Shown: in pieces, positions 55,302-64,000 of the stretch
Layout of the letters: each line of letters starts with the position of its first letter
Numbering within the stretch: position 1 is the first letter of the stretch
NCBI RefSeq assembly: GCF_900099785.1
Contig: NZ_FNDS01000012.1
Coordinates: 1-64,000, forward strand
Reading direction: 5' to 3'
Source: Pseudomonas panipatensis
GTDB taxonomy: Bacteria; Pseudomonadota; Gammaproteobacteria; Pseudomonadales; Pseudomonadaceae
Length of the DNA stretch: 64,000 bases
The notes under the pieces: model-generated
Seen by the model: the letters and a program-made list of their open reading frames with translations, nothing else
What the model was told of the DNA's origin: nothing
Database searches by the model: none
Program-made: the position numbers and the translations under genes

Positions 55302-56402
55302 ATGTCCCTCGCCCCCTCCGCTTGCCGATCTCCCGCCGAACTCGAAGCGCGCCTGCGCCTGCATGCGTTGCCCGAGATCGGTCCCCGACGTTTCGCCGGC
55401 CTGCTCGCGGCCTTTTCCTCGGCGTCCGCCGCCCTCAGCGCGCCAGCCAGCGCCTGGCGCGCGCTGGGCATGCCGAGCGGCTGCGCCGAGGCGCGCCGCA
55501 GCGCCCGTGTGCGTGACAGCGCGTCCCACGCCCTGCGCTGGCTGGAGGCGCCGGGGCGACACCTGCTGATGTGGGACGACCCGGGCTATCCCGCCCTGCT
55601 CGCCGAGCTGGCCGATGCCCCGCCGCTGCTGTTCGTCCAGGGCGATCCGCAGGCACTGGAGCGTCCACAGTTGGCCGTGGTCGGCAGCCGTCGCGCCAGC
55701 CGGCCGGGGCTGGACTGCGCGCGCGCCTTCGCCCGCGCCCTGGCTGAGGGGGGATTCGCCATCACCAGCGGCCTGGCCCTGGGCATCGACGGCGCCGCCC
55801 ACGAGGGCGCCCTGGCGGCCGGCGGGCAGACCCTGGCGGTGCTCGGCACCGGCCTGGAGCGCATCTACCCCAGCCGGCACCGCGACCTGGCCCGGCGCAT
55901 CACGGAACAGGGCGGCGCCCTGCTCTCCGAGCTGGTGCTGGACTGCGCCCCGCACGCGGCCAACTTCCCCCGACGCAACCGCATCATCAGCGGCCTCTCG
56001 CTCGGCGTGCTGGTGGTCGAGGCGAGCCCCTCCAGCGGCTCGCTGATCACCGCACGGATGGCGGCCGAGCAGGGACGCGAGGTCTATGCCATCCCCGGTT
56101 CCATCCATCACCCCGGTGCCCGTGGTTGCCATGAGCTGATCCGCCAGGGCGCGACCCTGGTGGAAAGCATCGAGCACATCCTCGAAGGCTTGCGCGGCTG
56201 GAGCCAAGGCGCCCCGGCGCCGGCCCCGGAGACGCCGATCCACCCGCTGCTGGCCTTGCTGCGCGCGGCGCCGCAGAGCAGCGAGGCACTGGCGGCGAGC
56301 AGTGGTTGCACCTTGCCGCAGGTGCTGGCGGCACTCACCGAGCTGGAAGTCGCCGGGGAGGTGGTCTGCGAGGCGGGTGTCTGGATGCATCGAGCCCGTT
56401 GA
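55302..56402 (+). CDS. dprA: DNA-processing protein DprA (Smf)
   Basis: 366 aa. DprA loads RecA on incoming single-stranded DNA in natural transformation. An N-terminal SAM-like part (about 15-90) is followed by the extended Rossmann fold with [15 protein letters not shown] and [18 protein letters not shown], and by a C-terminal winged helix (about 310-366). It lies 43 bases before tsaC on the same strand. Confidence 0.94.
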   Translation: MSLAPSACRSPAELEARLRLHALPEIGPRRFAGLLAAFSSASAALSAPASAWRALGMPSGCAEARRSARVRDSASHALRWLEAPGRHLLMWDDPGYPALLAELADAPPLLFVQGDPQALERPQLAVVGSRRASRPGLDCARAFARALAEGGFAITSGLALGIDGAAHEGALAAGGQTLAVLGTGLERIYPSRHRDLARRITEQGGALLSELVLDCAPHAANFPRRNRIISGLSLGVLVVEASPSSGSLITARMAAEQGREVYAIPGSIHHPGARGCHELIRQGATLVESIEHILEGLRGWSQGAPAPAPETPIHPLLALLRAAPQSSEALAASSGCTLPQVLAALTELEVAGEVVCEAGVWMHRAR

Positions 56403-56445
56403 GCACGTAAACTGCCGCGCATTCGTGTTCGGTGGGAGTTTCTCG

Positions 56446-57003
56446 ATGATCAGTAGTTGGCGGGTACGGCGAATGGCCAAGGTAGTCCGGGATGGTGGCG
56501 TGATCGCCTATCCGACCGAGGCGGTCTGGGGCTTGGGCTGTGATCCGTGGAACGAAGACGCGGTCTATCGCCTGCTGGCGATCAAGGCGCGTCCGGTGGA
56601 GAAGGGCCTGATCCTGGTGGCCGACAATATCCGCCAGTTCGACTTCCTCCTCGCCGACCTGCCGCAGGAGTGGCAGGACCGCCTCGGCGGCACCTGGCCG
56701 GGACCGAATACCTGGCTGGTGCCGCACCAGAATCGCCTGCCGGAGTGGATCACCGGCGAGCACACCAGCGTCGCCCTGCGCGTCAGCGCGCATCCGCTGG
56801 TCCGCGAACTCTGCGCCCTCACCGGACCGCTGGTATCGACCTCGGCCAACCCGGCCGGGCGCCCGGCGGCGCGCACGCGCCTGCGCATCGAGCAGTACTT
56901 CCGTGGCGAGCTGGACGGCGTGCTCGGCGGCGCCCTGGGCGGGCGGCGCAACCCCAGCCTGATCCGCGACCTGATCAGCGGCCGGGTGGTGCGCCCGGCC
57001 TGA
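56446..57003 (+). CDS. tsaC: Threonylcarbamoyl-AMP synthase TsaC
   Basis: 185 aa YrdC-fold enzyme for the first step of t6A tRNA modification. The N-terminal block [16 protein letters not shown] and the later VSTSANPAG motif are diagnostic. The start at 56446 ([10 protein letters not shown]) follows GGGAG. It is convergent with qor. Confidence 0.94.
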   Translation: MISSWRVRRMAKVVRDGGVIAYPTEAVWGLGCDPWNEDAVYRLLAIKARPVEKGLILVADNIRQFDFLLADLPQEWQDRLGGTWPGPNTWLVPHQNRLPEWITGEHTSVALRVSAHPLVRELCALTGPLVSTSANPAGRPAARTRLRIEQYFRGELDGVLGGALGGRRNPSLIRDLISGRVVRPA

Positions 57004-57014
57004 GCGGCCTGCCA

Positions 57015-57043
57015 GGCGGATAACGCCGACAGCGTTATCCGCC
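57015..57043. repeat. Palindromic repeat GGCGGATAACGC, copy 1 (between tsaC and qor)
   Basis: Perfect 12-bp inverted repeat GGCGGATAACGC / GCGTTATCCGCC with a 5-base loop, in the 47-base space between convergent genes. A very similar element is at 60087-60115. It is probably a dispersed repeat that also serves as a two-way transcription stop. Confidence 0.7.
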
Positions 57044-57050
57044 AGTGGCA

Positions 57051-58028
57051 TCACGGCAGCAGAATGGTCGAGCCGGTGGTGCGTCGCGCCGCCAGTTCGG
57101 TCTGTGCCTTAGCCGCGTCGGCCAGGGCGTAGCGCTGGTTGATCTCGACCTTGATCTTGCCCGTGGTGAGCATGCCGAACAGCTCGTCGGCCATGGCCTG
57201 CAGGCGCTCCGGGGTATTCGCATAGCCGAACAGGGTCGGCCGGGTGACGAACAGCGAGCCCTTTTGCGCGAGGATGCCCAGGTTGACCCCGTCCACCGCG
57301 CCCGAGGCGTTGCCGAAGCTGACCACCAGGCCGCGCTGCGCGGCGCAGTCCAGGGAGATCGGCCAGGTGTCCTTGCCCACCGAGTCGTAGACCACCGGGC
57401 ACTTGTTGCCATCGGTGAGTTCCAGGACCCGCTCGACCACGTTCTCGCGGCTGTAGTCGATGGTTGCCCAGGCGCCGTGCGCCTTGGCCTGCGCCGCCTT
57501 CTCCGGCGAACCGACAGTGCCGATCAGCTTCACGCCAAGGGCCTTGGCCCATTGGCAGGCGATCAGCCCGACGCCGCCGGCGGCGGCGTGCCAGAGGATG
57601 GTTTCGCCGGGCTGGACCGGGTAGGTCTGGCGCAACAGGTACTGCACCGTGAGGCCCTTGAGCATGACCGCCGCGGCCTGCTCGAAGCTGATCGCCTCCG
57701 GCAGCTCGACCAGATTGGCCGCCGGCAGTACATGCAGCTCGCTGTAGGCACCCAGCGGGCCGGTGGCATAGGCGACGCGGTCGCCGACCTTGAAGTCGGT
57801 GACCGCGCTGCCCACCGCGTCCACCTCGCCGGCAGCCTCGGTGCCCAGCCCGGATGGCAGCGCCGGCGCCACATAGAGTCCGCTGCGGAAGTAGGTGTCG
57901 ATGAAGTTCAGGCCGATGGCGCGGTTGCGCACGCGCACCTGCTGCGGGCCGGGCTCGGCCGGCTGGTAATCGAGGTATTCGAGGACTTCCGGGCCGCCGG
58001 TGCGGGCGAACTGGATACGCTTGGCCAT
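57051..58028 (-). CDS. qor: NADPH:quinone oxidoreductase, zinc-free MDR family
   Basis: 325 aa. It reduces quinones with NADPH. The medium-chain dehydrogenase fold has GLNFIDTYFRSG near the substrate site and the nucleotide motif AAAGGVGLIACQ near 150. Zinc-binding residues are lacking, as in Qor. The start at 58028 follows AGGAG. It is divergent from hemF. Confidence 0.94.
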   Translation of the reverse strand: MAKRIQFARTGGPEVLEYLDYQPAEPGPQQVRVRNRAIGLNFIDTYFRSGLYVAPALPSGLGTEAAGEVDAVGSAVTDFKVGDRVAYATGPLGAYSELHVLPAANLVELPEAISFEQAAAVMLKGLTVQYLLRQTYPVQPGETILWHAAAGGVGLIACQWAKALGVKLIGTVGSPEKAAQAKAHGAWATIDYSRENVVERVLELTDGNKCPVVYDSVGKDTWPISLDCAAQRGLVVSFGNASGAVDGVNLGILAQKGSLFVTRPTLFGYANTPERLQAMADELFGMLTTGKIKVEINQRYALADAAKAQTELAARRTTGSTILLP

Positions 58029-58041
58029 GTCGATCTCCTGA

Positions 58042-59124
<1,083 letters not shown>

Positions 59125-59145
59125 CGGGGATCGCCCAGCTTCCTC

Positions 59146-59179
59146 CCCTCCTACGGGGCCACTGGCGTGCGTAGGAGGG
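59146..59179. repeat. REP-like hairpin between hemF and aroE
   Basis: Inverted repeat CCCTCCTAC / GTAGGAGGG with a 16-base loop. The CTCCTAC end is common in Pseudomonas REP elements. Confidence 0.45.
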
Positions 59180-59239
59180 TGTTGAGCGTGGCGAGCCCCA
59201 GCGACATCATCCACAAGAAAAAACTCTCCAGGATTTCCC

Positions 59240-60061
59240 ATGGACCGCTATTGCGTCTTCGGTAACCCCATCGGCCACAGCAAATCGCCGCTGATCCATC
59301 GCCTGTTCGCCGAGCAGACCGGCCAGGTCATGCGCTACGACGCCGTGCTGGCGCCGTTGGACGATTTCGCCGGGGCCGCGCGGGCATTCTTCGCCGAGGG
59401 CCTGGGCGCCAACGTCACGGTGCCGTTCAAGGAAGACGCCTACCGCCTCTGCGACGAACTGAGCGAGCGCGCACGCCGCGCTGGCGCGGTGAACACCCTG
59501 AAGAAGCTCGCCGATGGTCGCCTGTTCGGCGAAAACACCGATGGCGCCGGCCTGACCCGCGATCTGACGGTGAACGCCGGTGTGCCCCTGAGCGCCAGGC
59601 GCGTGCTGGTGCTCGGTGCCGGCGGCGCGGTGCGCGGCATCCTCGAACCCTTCCTCGGCGAACGCCCGGCGGCGCTGGTGGTGCTCAACCGCACCGTGCA
59701 GAAAGCCGAGCAACTGGCACGTGAATTCGCCGACCTCGGCGAGGTGCGCGCCGGTGGTTTCGACCTGCGCGACGAGCCCTTCGACCTGATCGTCAACGGC
59801 ACCTCGGCGAGCCTGGCCGGCGAGCTGCCGCCGATCGACCCGGGGCTGATCCGCCCGGGGCACACGGTCTGCTACGACATGATGTACGCCAAGGACTCCA
59901 CCGCGTTCAATCGCTGGGCCGCCGAGCAGGGCGCGGCGCGCTGCATCGATGGCCTGGGCATGCTGGTGGAGCAGGCGGCCGAAGCCTTCCTGCTGTGGCG
60001 TGGCGTGCGCCCTGATTCGCGGCCGGTGCTGGATGAGCTGCGCCGGCTGATGGCGGCGTAG
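59240..60061 (+). CDS. aroE: Shikimate dehydrogenase (NADP)
   Basis: 273 aa. It reduces 3-dehydroshikimate to shikimate in aromatic amino acid synthesis. The substrate motif NPIGHSKSP starts at residue 9, the catalytic lysine lies in [11 protein letters not shown], and GAGGAVRGI binds NADP. The start follows AGGA at normal spacing. Confidence 0.97.
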   Translation: MDRYCVFGNPIGHSKSPLIHRLFAEQTGQVMRYDAVLAPLDDFAGAARAFFAEGLGANVTVPFKEDAYRLCDELSERARRAGAVNTLKKLADGRLFGENTDGAGLTRDLTVNAGVPLSARRVLVLGAGGAVRGILEPFLGERPAALVVLNRTVQKAEQLAREFADLGEVRAGGFDLRDEPFDLIVNGTSASLAGELPPIDPGLIRPGHTVCYDMMYAKDSTAFNRWAAEQGAARCIDGLGMLVEQAAEAFLLWRGVRPDSRPVLDELRRLMAA

Positions 60062-60086
60062 TTCGGCGGTGTTGGTGGGCAGCATC

Positions 60087-60115
60087 GGCGGATAACGCCG
60101 GGGGCGTTATGCGCC
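60087..60115. repeat. Palindromic repeat GGCGGATAACGCC, copy 2 (between aroE and the SulP gene)
   Basis: 13-bp inverted repeat GGCGGATAACGCC / GGCGTTATGCGCC with one mismatch and a 3-base loop. It abuts the stop of the SulP gene at a convergent junction, as copy 1 does. Confidence 0.7.
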
Positions 60116-61672
60116 CTACTCCACCTGCAATGCCGTGCCCTCGCCCATCTGCCGGGCCAGCTCGTCGCGCAGCCGTGGACGGGCATTGCGCAGGACCAGG
60201 TGGCGACCTTCGCCGACCAGGCGGCGGGCTTCCTGCTGGAGCATATGGGCGCCGGCGAAGTCGATGAAGTTCACGTGTTGCGCGTCCAGCACCAGGCGGC
60301 GAGCGGAGCTGCGCTGGATCAGGCGTTGCAGGTAGTCGCAGGCGCCGAAGAAGATCGATCCCTCGACCCGCAGGATTTCTTCGCCCGGCCCTTCCCAGCG
60401 TTGCACGCGCGGCTGCGAGGTGCGCTTGAGGTAGACCAGCAGCGAGGCCAGGACTCCGGCGTAGATGGCGTTCTGCAGCGGCAGCAGCAAGGTCGCCACG
60501 GCGGTCGCGGCCATCACCGCGAATTCGCTGCGGCTGCCGCGCCACAGGGCGCGCAGGGCCGGGCGATCGACCAGGCCCCAGGCGATCAGCAGGATGCCGC
60601 CGGCCATCGCCGGCAGCGGTATCTGTGCCAGCGAGCGGCTGCCGAGCCAGGCCAGCGCGGCCACCCAGGCGGCGGAGAAGACCCCGGCCAGCGGCGAACG
60701 CGCGCCGCTGTCCAGGTTCAGCCCGGAGCGGGTGAAGGAGCCCGCCGAGAGGCTGCCGGAGAACCAGGGGCCGAGCAGGTTCGACAGGCCCTGGGCGCGC
60801 ACCTCCCGGTTGCTGTCCAGCGGCTGCTGGCTGCGACCGGCCAGGGCGCGGGCGATGGACAGGCTGGTGACCAGTCCGAGCATGCCGCAGGCGAGGGCGC
60901 CAGGCAGCAGCTGGGCAATGGCGCCGGCATCGAAATGCAAAGGGCTGAAGGGCGGCAGCGCAGCGCTGAAGGCCTGTACCCGCGCCACCCCGGCAAAGCG
61001 CGCCGGCAGCGCCCAGGCCAGCAGGCTGGCGACCAGCAGGCCGAGCAGCAGCGCCGGCCAGCGCGGCCGCAACCAGCGGCACAGCAGGCTCACCGCCAGG
61101 CCGAGCAGGCCGATGGCCAGGGACGCCGGGTCGCACTCGCCCAGGCGCGCCAGCAGCAAGCGCGCCGCCTCCATGGCGCTGCCCCGGCCGTGCACTGCCA
61201 CGCCAAGCAGATAGGGCAACTGGCCGAGGGCGATGACCAGCGCGGCGCCAAGCGTGAAGCCGAGCAGCACCGAGTGCGAGACGAAGTTCACCAGTACGCC
61301 GACGCGCAGCGCGCCCAGGCTCCACTGGAACAGTCCGGCGAGGAATGTCAGCAGCAGCACGTACTCGATGTACTGGGCGCTGCCGGGCGGCGCCAAGGGC
61401 GCCAGCGTGGTGTAGAGCACCACCGAGATGGCCGCCGTGGGCCCGCCGACCATGTGCCGCGACGAGCCCCACAGGCAGGCCACCGCCACCGGCAGCATGG
61501 CCGCGTAGAGCCCGTATTGCGGCGGCAGTCCGGCGATCAGCGCGTAGGCGATCGACTGCGGCAGGGCCAGCACCGCACCGCCGAGGCCGACCCAGGCGTC
61601 CTTGCCGATCGCGCGTGGGCCGAGGCCGGGCAGCCAGTCGAGGAACGGCAGCAGGCGTTGCAGGCGGCCCAT
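60116..61672 (-). CDS. SulP-family anion transporter with STAS domain
   Basis: 518 aa inner-membrane protein. About 11-14 hydrophobic segments (about 20-410) include the family block PQSIAYALIAGLPPQYGLYA near residues 38-57. A cytoplasmic STAS domain follows at about 425-518 (LVLDAQHVNFIDFAGAHML). The start at 61672 leaves 7 bases after the binding-protein gene, so they are one transcript. Next to betC it may move sulfate or choline sulfate; substrate and direction are not shown. Confidence 0.9.
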   Translation of the reverse strand: MGRLQRLLPFLDWLPGLGPRAIGKDAWVGLGGAVLALPQSIAYALIAGLPPQYGLYAAMLPVAVACLWGSSRHMVGGPTAAISVVLYTTLAPLAPPGSAQYIEYVLLLTFLAGLFQWSLGALRVGVLVNFVSHSVLLGFTLGAALVIALGQLPYLLGVAVHGRGSAMEAARLLLARLGECDPASLAIGLLGLAVSLLCRWLRPRWPALLLGLLVASLLAWALPARFAGVARVQAFSAALPPFSPLHFDAGAIAQLLPGALACGMLGLVTSLSIARALAGRSQQPLDSNREVRAQGLSNLLGPWFSGSLSAGSFTRSGLNLDSGARSPLAGVFSAAWVAALAWLGSRSLAQIPLPAMAGGILLIAWGLVDRPALRALWRGSRSEFAVMAATAVATLLLPLQNAIYAGVLASLLVYLKRTSQPRVQRWEGPGEEILRVEGSIFFGACDYLQRLIQRSSARRLVLDAQHVNFIDFAGAHMLQQEARRLVGEGRHLVLRNARPRLRDELARQMGEGTALQVE

Positions 61673-61679
61673 CGACGGC

Positions 61680-62603
61680 TCACAGCCTGGCCTGGACGGC
61701 GGCCAGGGCATCGCCGCCGTCACGGCTCTTGACCCCGTCCAGCCACTTGCCGAGGACCTGCGGGTTGGCCTTGATCCAGCCCTTCACGGCGTCCGGGTTG
61801 GCGACGTTCTTTTCGAGGATATCGGCCATGATGGCGTTCTCCATCGGCAGCTCGAAGGCCAGGTTGGCCAGCAGCCGGCCGCTGTTCGGGCACTGCTCGG
61901 CGTAACCCTTGCGGGTCAGGGTGTAGACGCTGCCGCTGGCGCCGAAGTACCTGTCGCCGCCGCTGAGGTACTTCATGTCGTACTGCACGTTCATCGGGTG
62001 CGGGGTCCAGCCGAGGAAGACGATCCAGCGCCCGCGCTTCACCGCGCGACCGACCTCGGCGAGCATCGCCTGTTCGCCGGACTCCACCAGCTTCCAGTCG
62101 CCGAGGCCGAACTCGTTGGCGGCGATCATCTTCTCGATCGACTGGTTGGCCGGCGCGCCCGAGCCGATGCCGTAGAGCTTGTGCTCGAACTGCCCGGCGT
62201 GCCTGCCGAGATCGGCGAAGCTACGCACCCCGGCGTTCCACACGTAGGTCGGCACGGCGAGGGTGAACTCGGTGCCGTCGAGGTTCTTCGCCAAGCGCTG
62301 GACCTGGCCGCTGGCGACGAACTTGTCGTGGTAGCTCTGCTGCGCCGGCATCCAGTTGCCGAGGAAGGCATCGACCTGGCCGTCGCGCAGGCCGCCGTAG
62401 ATGATCGGCACCGAGAGGGTATCGACCTTGGCCTGGTAGCCGAGGCTGTCGAGCAGGAAGCTGGCGATGCCGTTGGTCACGGCGATGTCGGTCCAGCCCG
62501 GATCGGCCAGCTTGACGGTGGCGCAGGCGGCGTCCTCGGCGTGGACGCCCTTCCCGGCCAGTGCCAGGGCGGCGGCTAACAGCAATGCGGGTAGCTTGGT
62601 CAT
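61680..62603 (-). CDS. Choline/betaine-type periplasmic binding protein (ChoX/OpuAC family)
   Basis: 307 aa secreted solute-binding protein with a cleavable signal peptide (about 1-22). Aromatic residues typical of quaternary-ammonium cages are visible in DPGWTDIAVTNG, GNWMPAQQSYH and LGWTPHPMNVQYDMKY. No ABC permease or ATPase is encoded beside it. In P. aeruginosa several such orphan binding proteins use the shared CbcWV core, which would fit here. The gene lies between betC and the SulP gene, so choline-O-sulfate is the likely ligand. Confidence 0.88.
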   Translation of the reverse strand: MTKLPALLLAAALALAGKGVHAEDAACATVKLADPGWTDIAVTNGIASFLLDSLGYQAKVDTLSVPIIYGGLRDGQVDAFLGNWMPAQQSYHDKFVASGQVQRLAKNLDGTEFTLAVPTYVWNAGVRSFADLGRHAGQFEHKLYGIGSGAPANQSIEKMIAANEFGLGDWKLVESGEQAMLAEVGRAVKRGRWIVFLGWTPHPMNVQYDMKYLSGGDRYFGASGSVYTLTRKGYAEQCPNSGRLLANLAFELPMENAIMADILEKNVANPDAVKGWIKANPQVLGKWLDGVKSRDGGDALAAVQARL

Positions 62604-62632
62604 GCTCGTTCCCTTCAGCGTGTTGTGAAAGA

Positions 62633-64000
62633 TCAGGGGTGTGGATAACGGGCGCGGCGCTCCAGGTCATCGAGGTCGATGTGGTTGCGCATGTACTGCT
62701 GGCTGGCATCGACGAAGGGCTGGTGGTCCCAGCTGGTGCGCTTGCCGCGGCTCAGGGCGTCGGCGACGAAGCGCCGGCGCCGCTGGCTGGCCAGCACGCG
62801 GGCGGTGATCGCCGGGATGTCCCAGCGCTCGCGTGCCTCGGCGAGGAAGGCCTGCAACAGCGCCTGGTGTTGCGCGGAGCCGGCCAGGTTCTCCAGCTCG
62901 TGCGGGTCGTTGCGCAGGTCGTAGAGCAGGCACGGGTCCTGCTCGGAGTAGATGAATTTGTAGGCGCCGCGGCGAATCATCATCAGCGGGCTGAGGGTGC
63001 CTTCGGCGGTGTATTCGCCGATCACCTGATCGTGTCCGCCCTGCCCTTGCAGGTGCGCCAGCAGCGACTGGCCGTCCAGCGCCAGTTCGGCCGGCAGTTC
63101 GCCGCCGGCCAGTTCGACCAGGGTCGGCAGCAGGTCGAGGGTCGATACCGACTCGCTGACCCGGCGCGCGGCGAAGCGCTGCGGGGCGTGGATCAGCAGC
63201 GGCACGCGGGCGGCCATCTCGAACCAGTGCATCTTGTACCAGAGGCCGCGCTCGCCAAGCATGTCGCCGTGGTCGCCGCAGAACACCACCAGGGTGTCCT
63301 CGGCCAGGTCGCATTCCTCCAGGGTTGCCAGCAGCGCGCCGATCTGTCCGTCGACATAGCTGCAGGCACCGAAATAGGCGCGGCGGGCATCGCGGATCTT
63401 CTCCGCCGGCAGTGGCTTGTCCCACAGGTCGATGACCTTGAGCAGGCGCTGCGAGTGCGGGTCCTGCTCGTCCTGCGCCAGTTGCACCTGCGGCAGCGGG
63501 ATGTCCTGGTCGCGGTACAGGTTCCAGTACTGCGCCGGGATGCTGTAGGGGTCGTGCGGGTGGGTCATCGACACGGTCAGGCAGAACGGCTGTCCGGCGT
63601 GCTCGCGGACGTGGTCGTAGAGGTACTGGCGGGCCTTGAACACCACCTCCTCGTCGAAATCCAGCTGGTTGGTGCGCACGCAGGGACCGGCTTGCAGCAC
63701 CGACGACATGTTGTGGTACCAGCTCGGGCGCAGGTCCGGCTCGTCCCAGTTCACCGCCCAGCCATAGTCGGCCGGGTAGATGTCGCTGGTCAGGCGTTCC
63801 TCGTAGCCGTGCAACGGGTCCGGGCCGCAGAAATGCATCTTGCCCGACAGCGCCGTGCGGTAGCCCAGGCGGCGCAGGTGGTGGGCGTAGGTGGGGATGT
63901 CCGCGGCGAAGTCGGCGGCGTTGTCCCAGGCGCCGATCTTCGTCGGCAGTTGCCCGCTGACCAGGGTGAAGCGCGAGGGGGCGCACAACGGGCTGTTGCA
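62633..64000 (-). CDS. betC: Choline-sulfatase, N-terminus beyond right edge
   Basis: 455 codons visible; the family is near 505, so about 50 N-terminal residues are missing. It hydrolyses choline-O-sulfate to choline and sulfate. The sulfatase signature C-x-P-S-R (LCAPSRFTLVSG) is at the visible start; its cysteine (63983-63985) becomes formylglycine. GKMHFCGPDPLHGYEERL, FCGDHGDMLGERGLWYK and the C-terminal choline-sulfatase domain agree with BetC. It is 29 bases before the binding-protein gene. The stop region contains a perfect DnaA box (62640-62648). Confidence 0.93.
   Translation of the reverse strand, partial: CNSPLCAPSRFTLVSGQLPTKIGAWDNAADFAADIPTYAHHLRRLGYRTALSGKMHFCGPDPLHGYEERLTSDIYPADYGWAVNWDEPDLRPSWYHNMSSVLQAGPCVRTNQLDFDEEVVFKARQYLYDHVREHAGQPFCLTVSMTHPHDPYSIPAQYWNLYRDQDIPLPQVQLAQDEQDPHSQRLLKVIDLWDKPLPAEKIRDARRAYFGACSYVDGQIGALLATLEECDLAEDTLVVFCGDHGDMLGERGLWYKMHWFEMAARVPLLIHAPQRFAARRVSESVSTLDLLPTLVELAGGELPAELALDGQSLLAHLQGQGGHDQVIGEYTAEGTLSPLMMIRRGAYKFIYSEQDPCLLYDLRNDPHELENLAGSAQHQALLQAFLAEARERWDIPAITARVLASQRRRRFVADALSRGKRTSWDHQPFVDASQQYMRNHIDLDDLERRARYPHP

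Overview
This window is the replication-origin region of a Pseudomonas chromosome. The order mnmE-yidC-yidD-rnpA-rpmH / dnaA-dnaN-recF-gyrB is diagnostic. To its right, the run plsC, gmhB, glyS, glyQ, tag, lipid A acyltransferase, PilZ, yhhQ, trkA, rsmB, fmt, def, tsaP, dprA, tsaC, qor, hemF, aroE follows the order known from P. aeruginosa. GC is high and the encoded proteins resemble P. aeruginosa proteins closely, but the far-left flank and some palindromic repeats differ from what I recall of that species. I call the genus with confidence and leave the species open.

Layout. (1) 1-10629, minus strand: a two-partner secretion (TPS) locus. It holds a TpsB outer-membrane transporter, three lipoprotein genes (CsgG/HfaB-like, DUF4810, DUF799) and a giant TpsA haemagglutinin that runs off the left edge. 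(2) 10794-16998: a fused SpmA/SpmB-like membrane protein, GltP, an AmiD-like amidase, a MarC-family protein and GlmU. (3) 17105-24266: the complete ATP synthase operon atpIBEFHAGDC behind a good sigma-70 promoter. (4) 24416-28656: mnmG-rsmG-parA-parB. (5) 28657-29551: a gene-free 0.9 kb stretch dense in DnaA boxes. (6) 29552-33538: mnmE, yidC, yidD, rnpA, rpmH. (7) 33539-34065: the classical Pseudomonas oriC between rpmH and dnaA. (8) 34066-40305: dnaA-dnaN-recF-gyrB, with two perfect parS sites inside recF. (9) 40601-49745: lipid/LPS genes (PlsC, GmhB, lipid A acyltransferase, Kdo hydroxylase), glycyl-tRNA synthetase, Tag, PilZ, and a YhhQ transporter behind a compact preQ1-I-like riboswitch. 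(10) 49757-60061: trkA, rsmB-fmt-def, tsaP, dprA, tsaC, qor, hemF, aroE. (11) 60116-64000: choline-O-sulfate genes (betC, a choline/betaine-type binding protein, a SulP transporter); betC runs off the right edge.

How it fits together. Replication initiation (DnaA, DnaN, GyrB), segregation (ParA/ParB with parS in recF), translation and membrane insertion (rpmH, rnpA, yidD, yidC, mnmE, mnmG, rsmG) and energy conversion (atp) cluster around the origin. The less ordinary items are: the TPS locus with an embedded lipoprotein trio of distinctly lower GC; a second DnaA-box cluster next to mnmG that is denser than the one beside dnaA; a third, smaller DnaA-box cluster at 13.9-15.8 kb; the riboswitch before yhhQ; and a choline-sulfate operon whose binding protein lacks its own ABC permease and ATPase here. 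I see no CRISPR array, tRNA, rRNA or insertion sequence.
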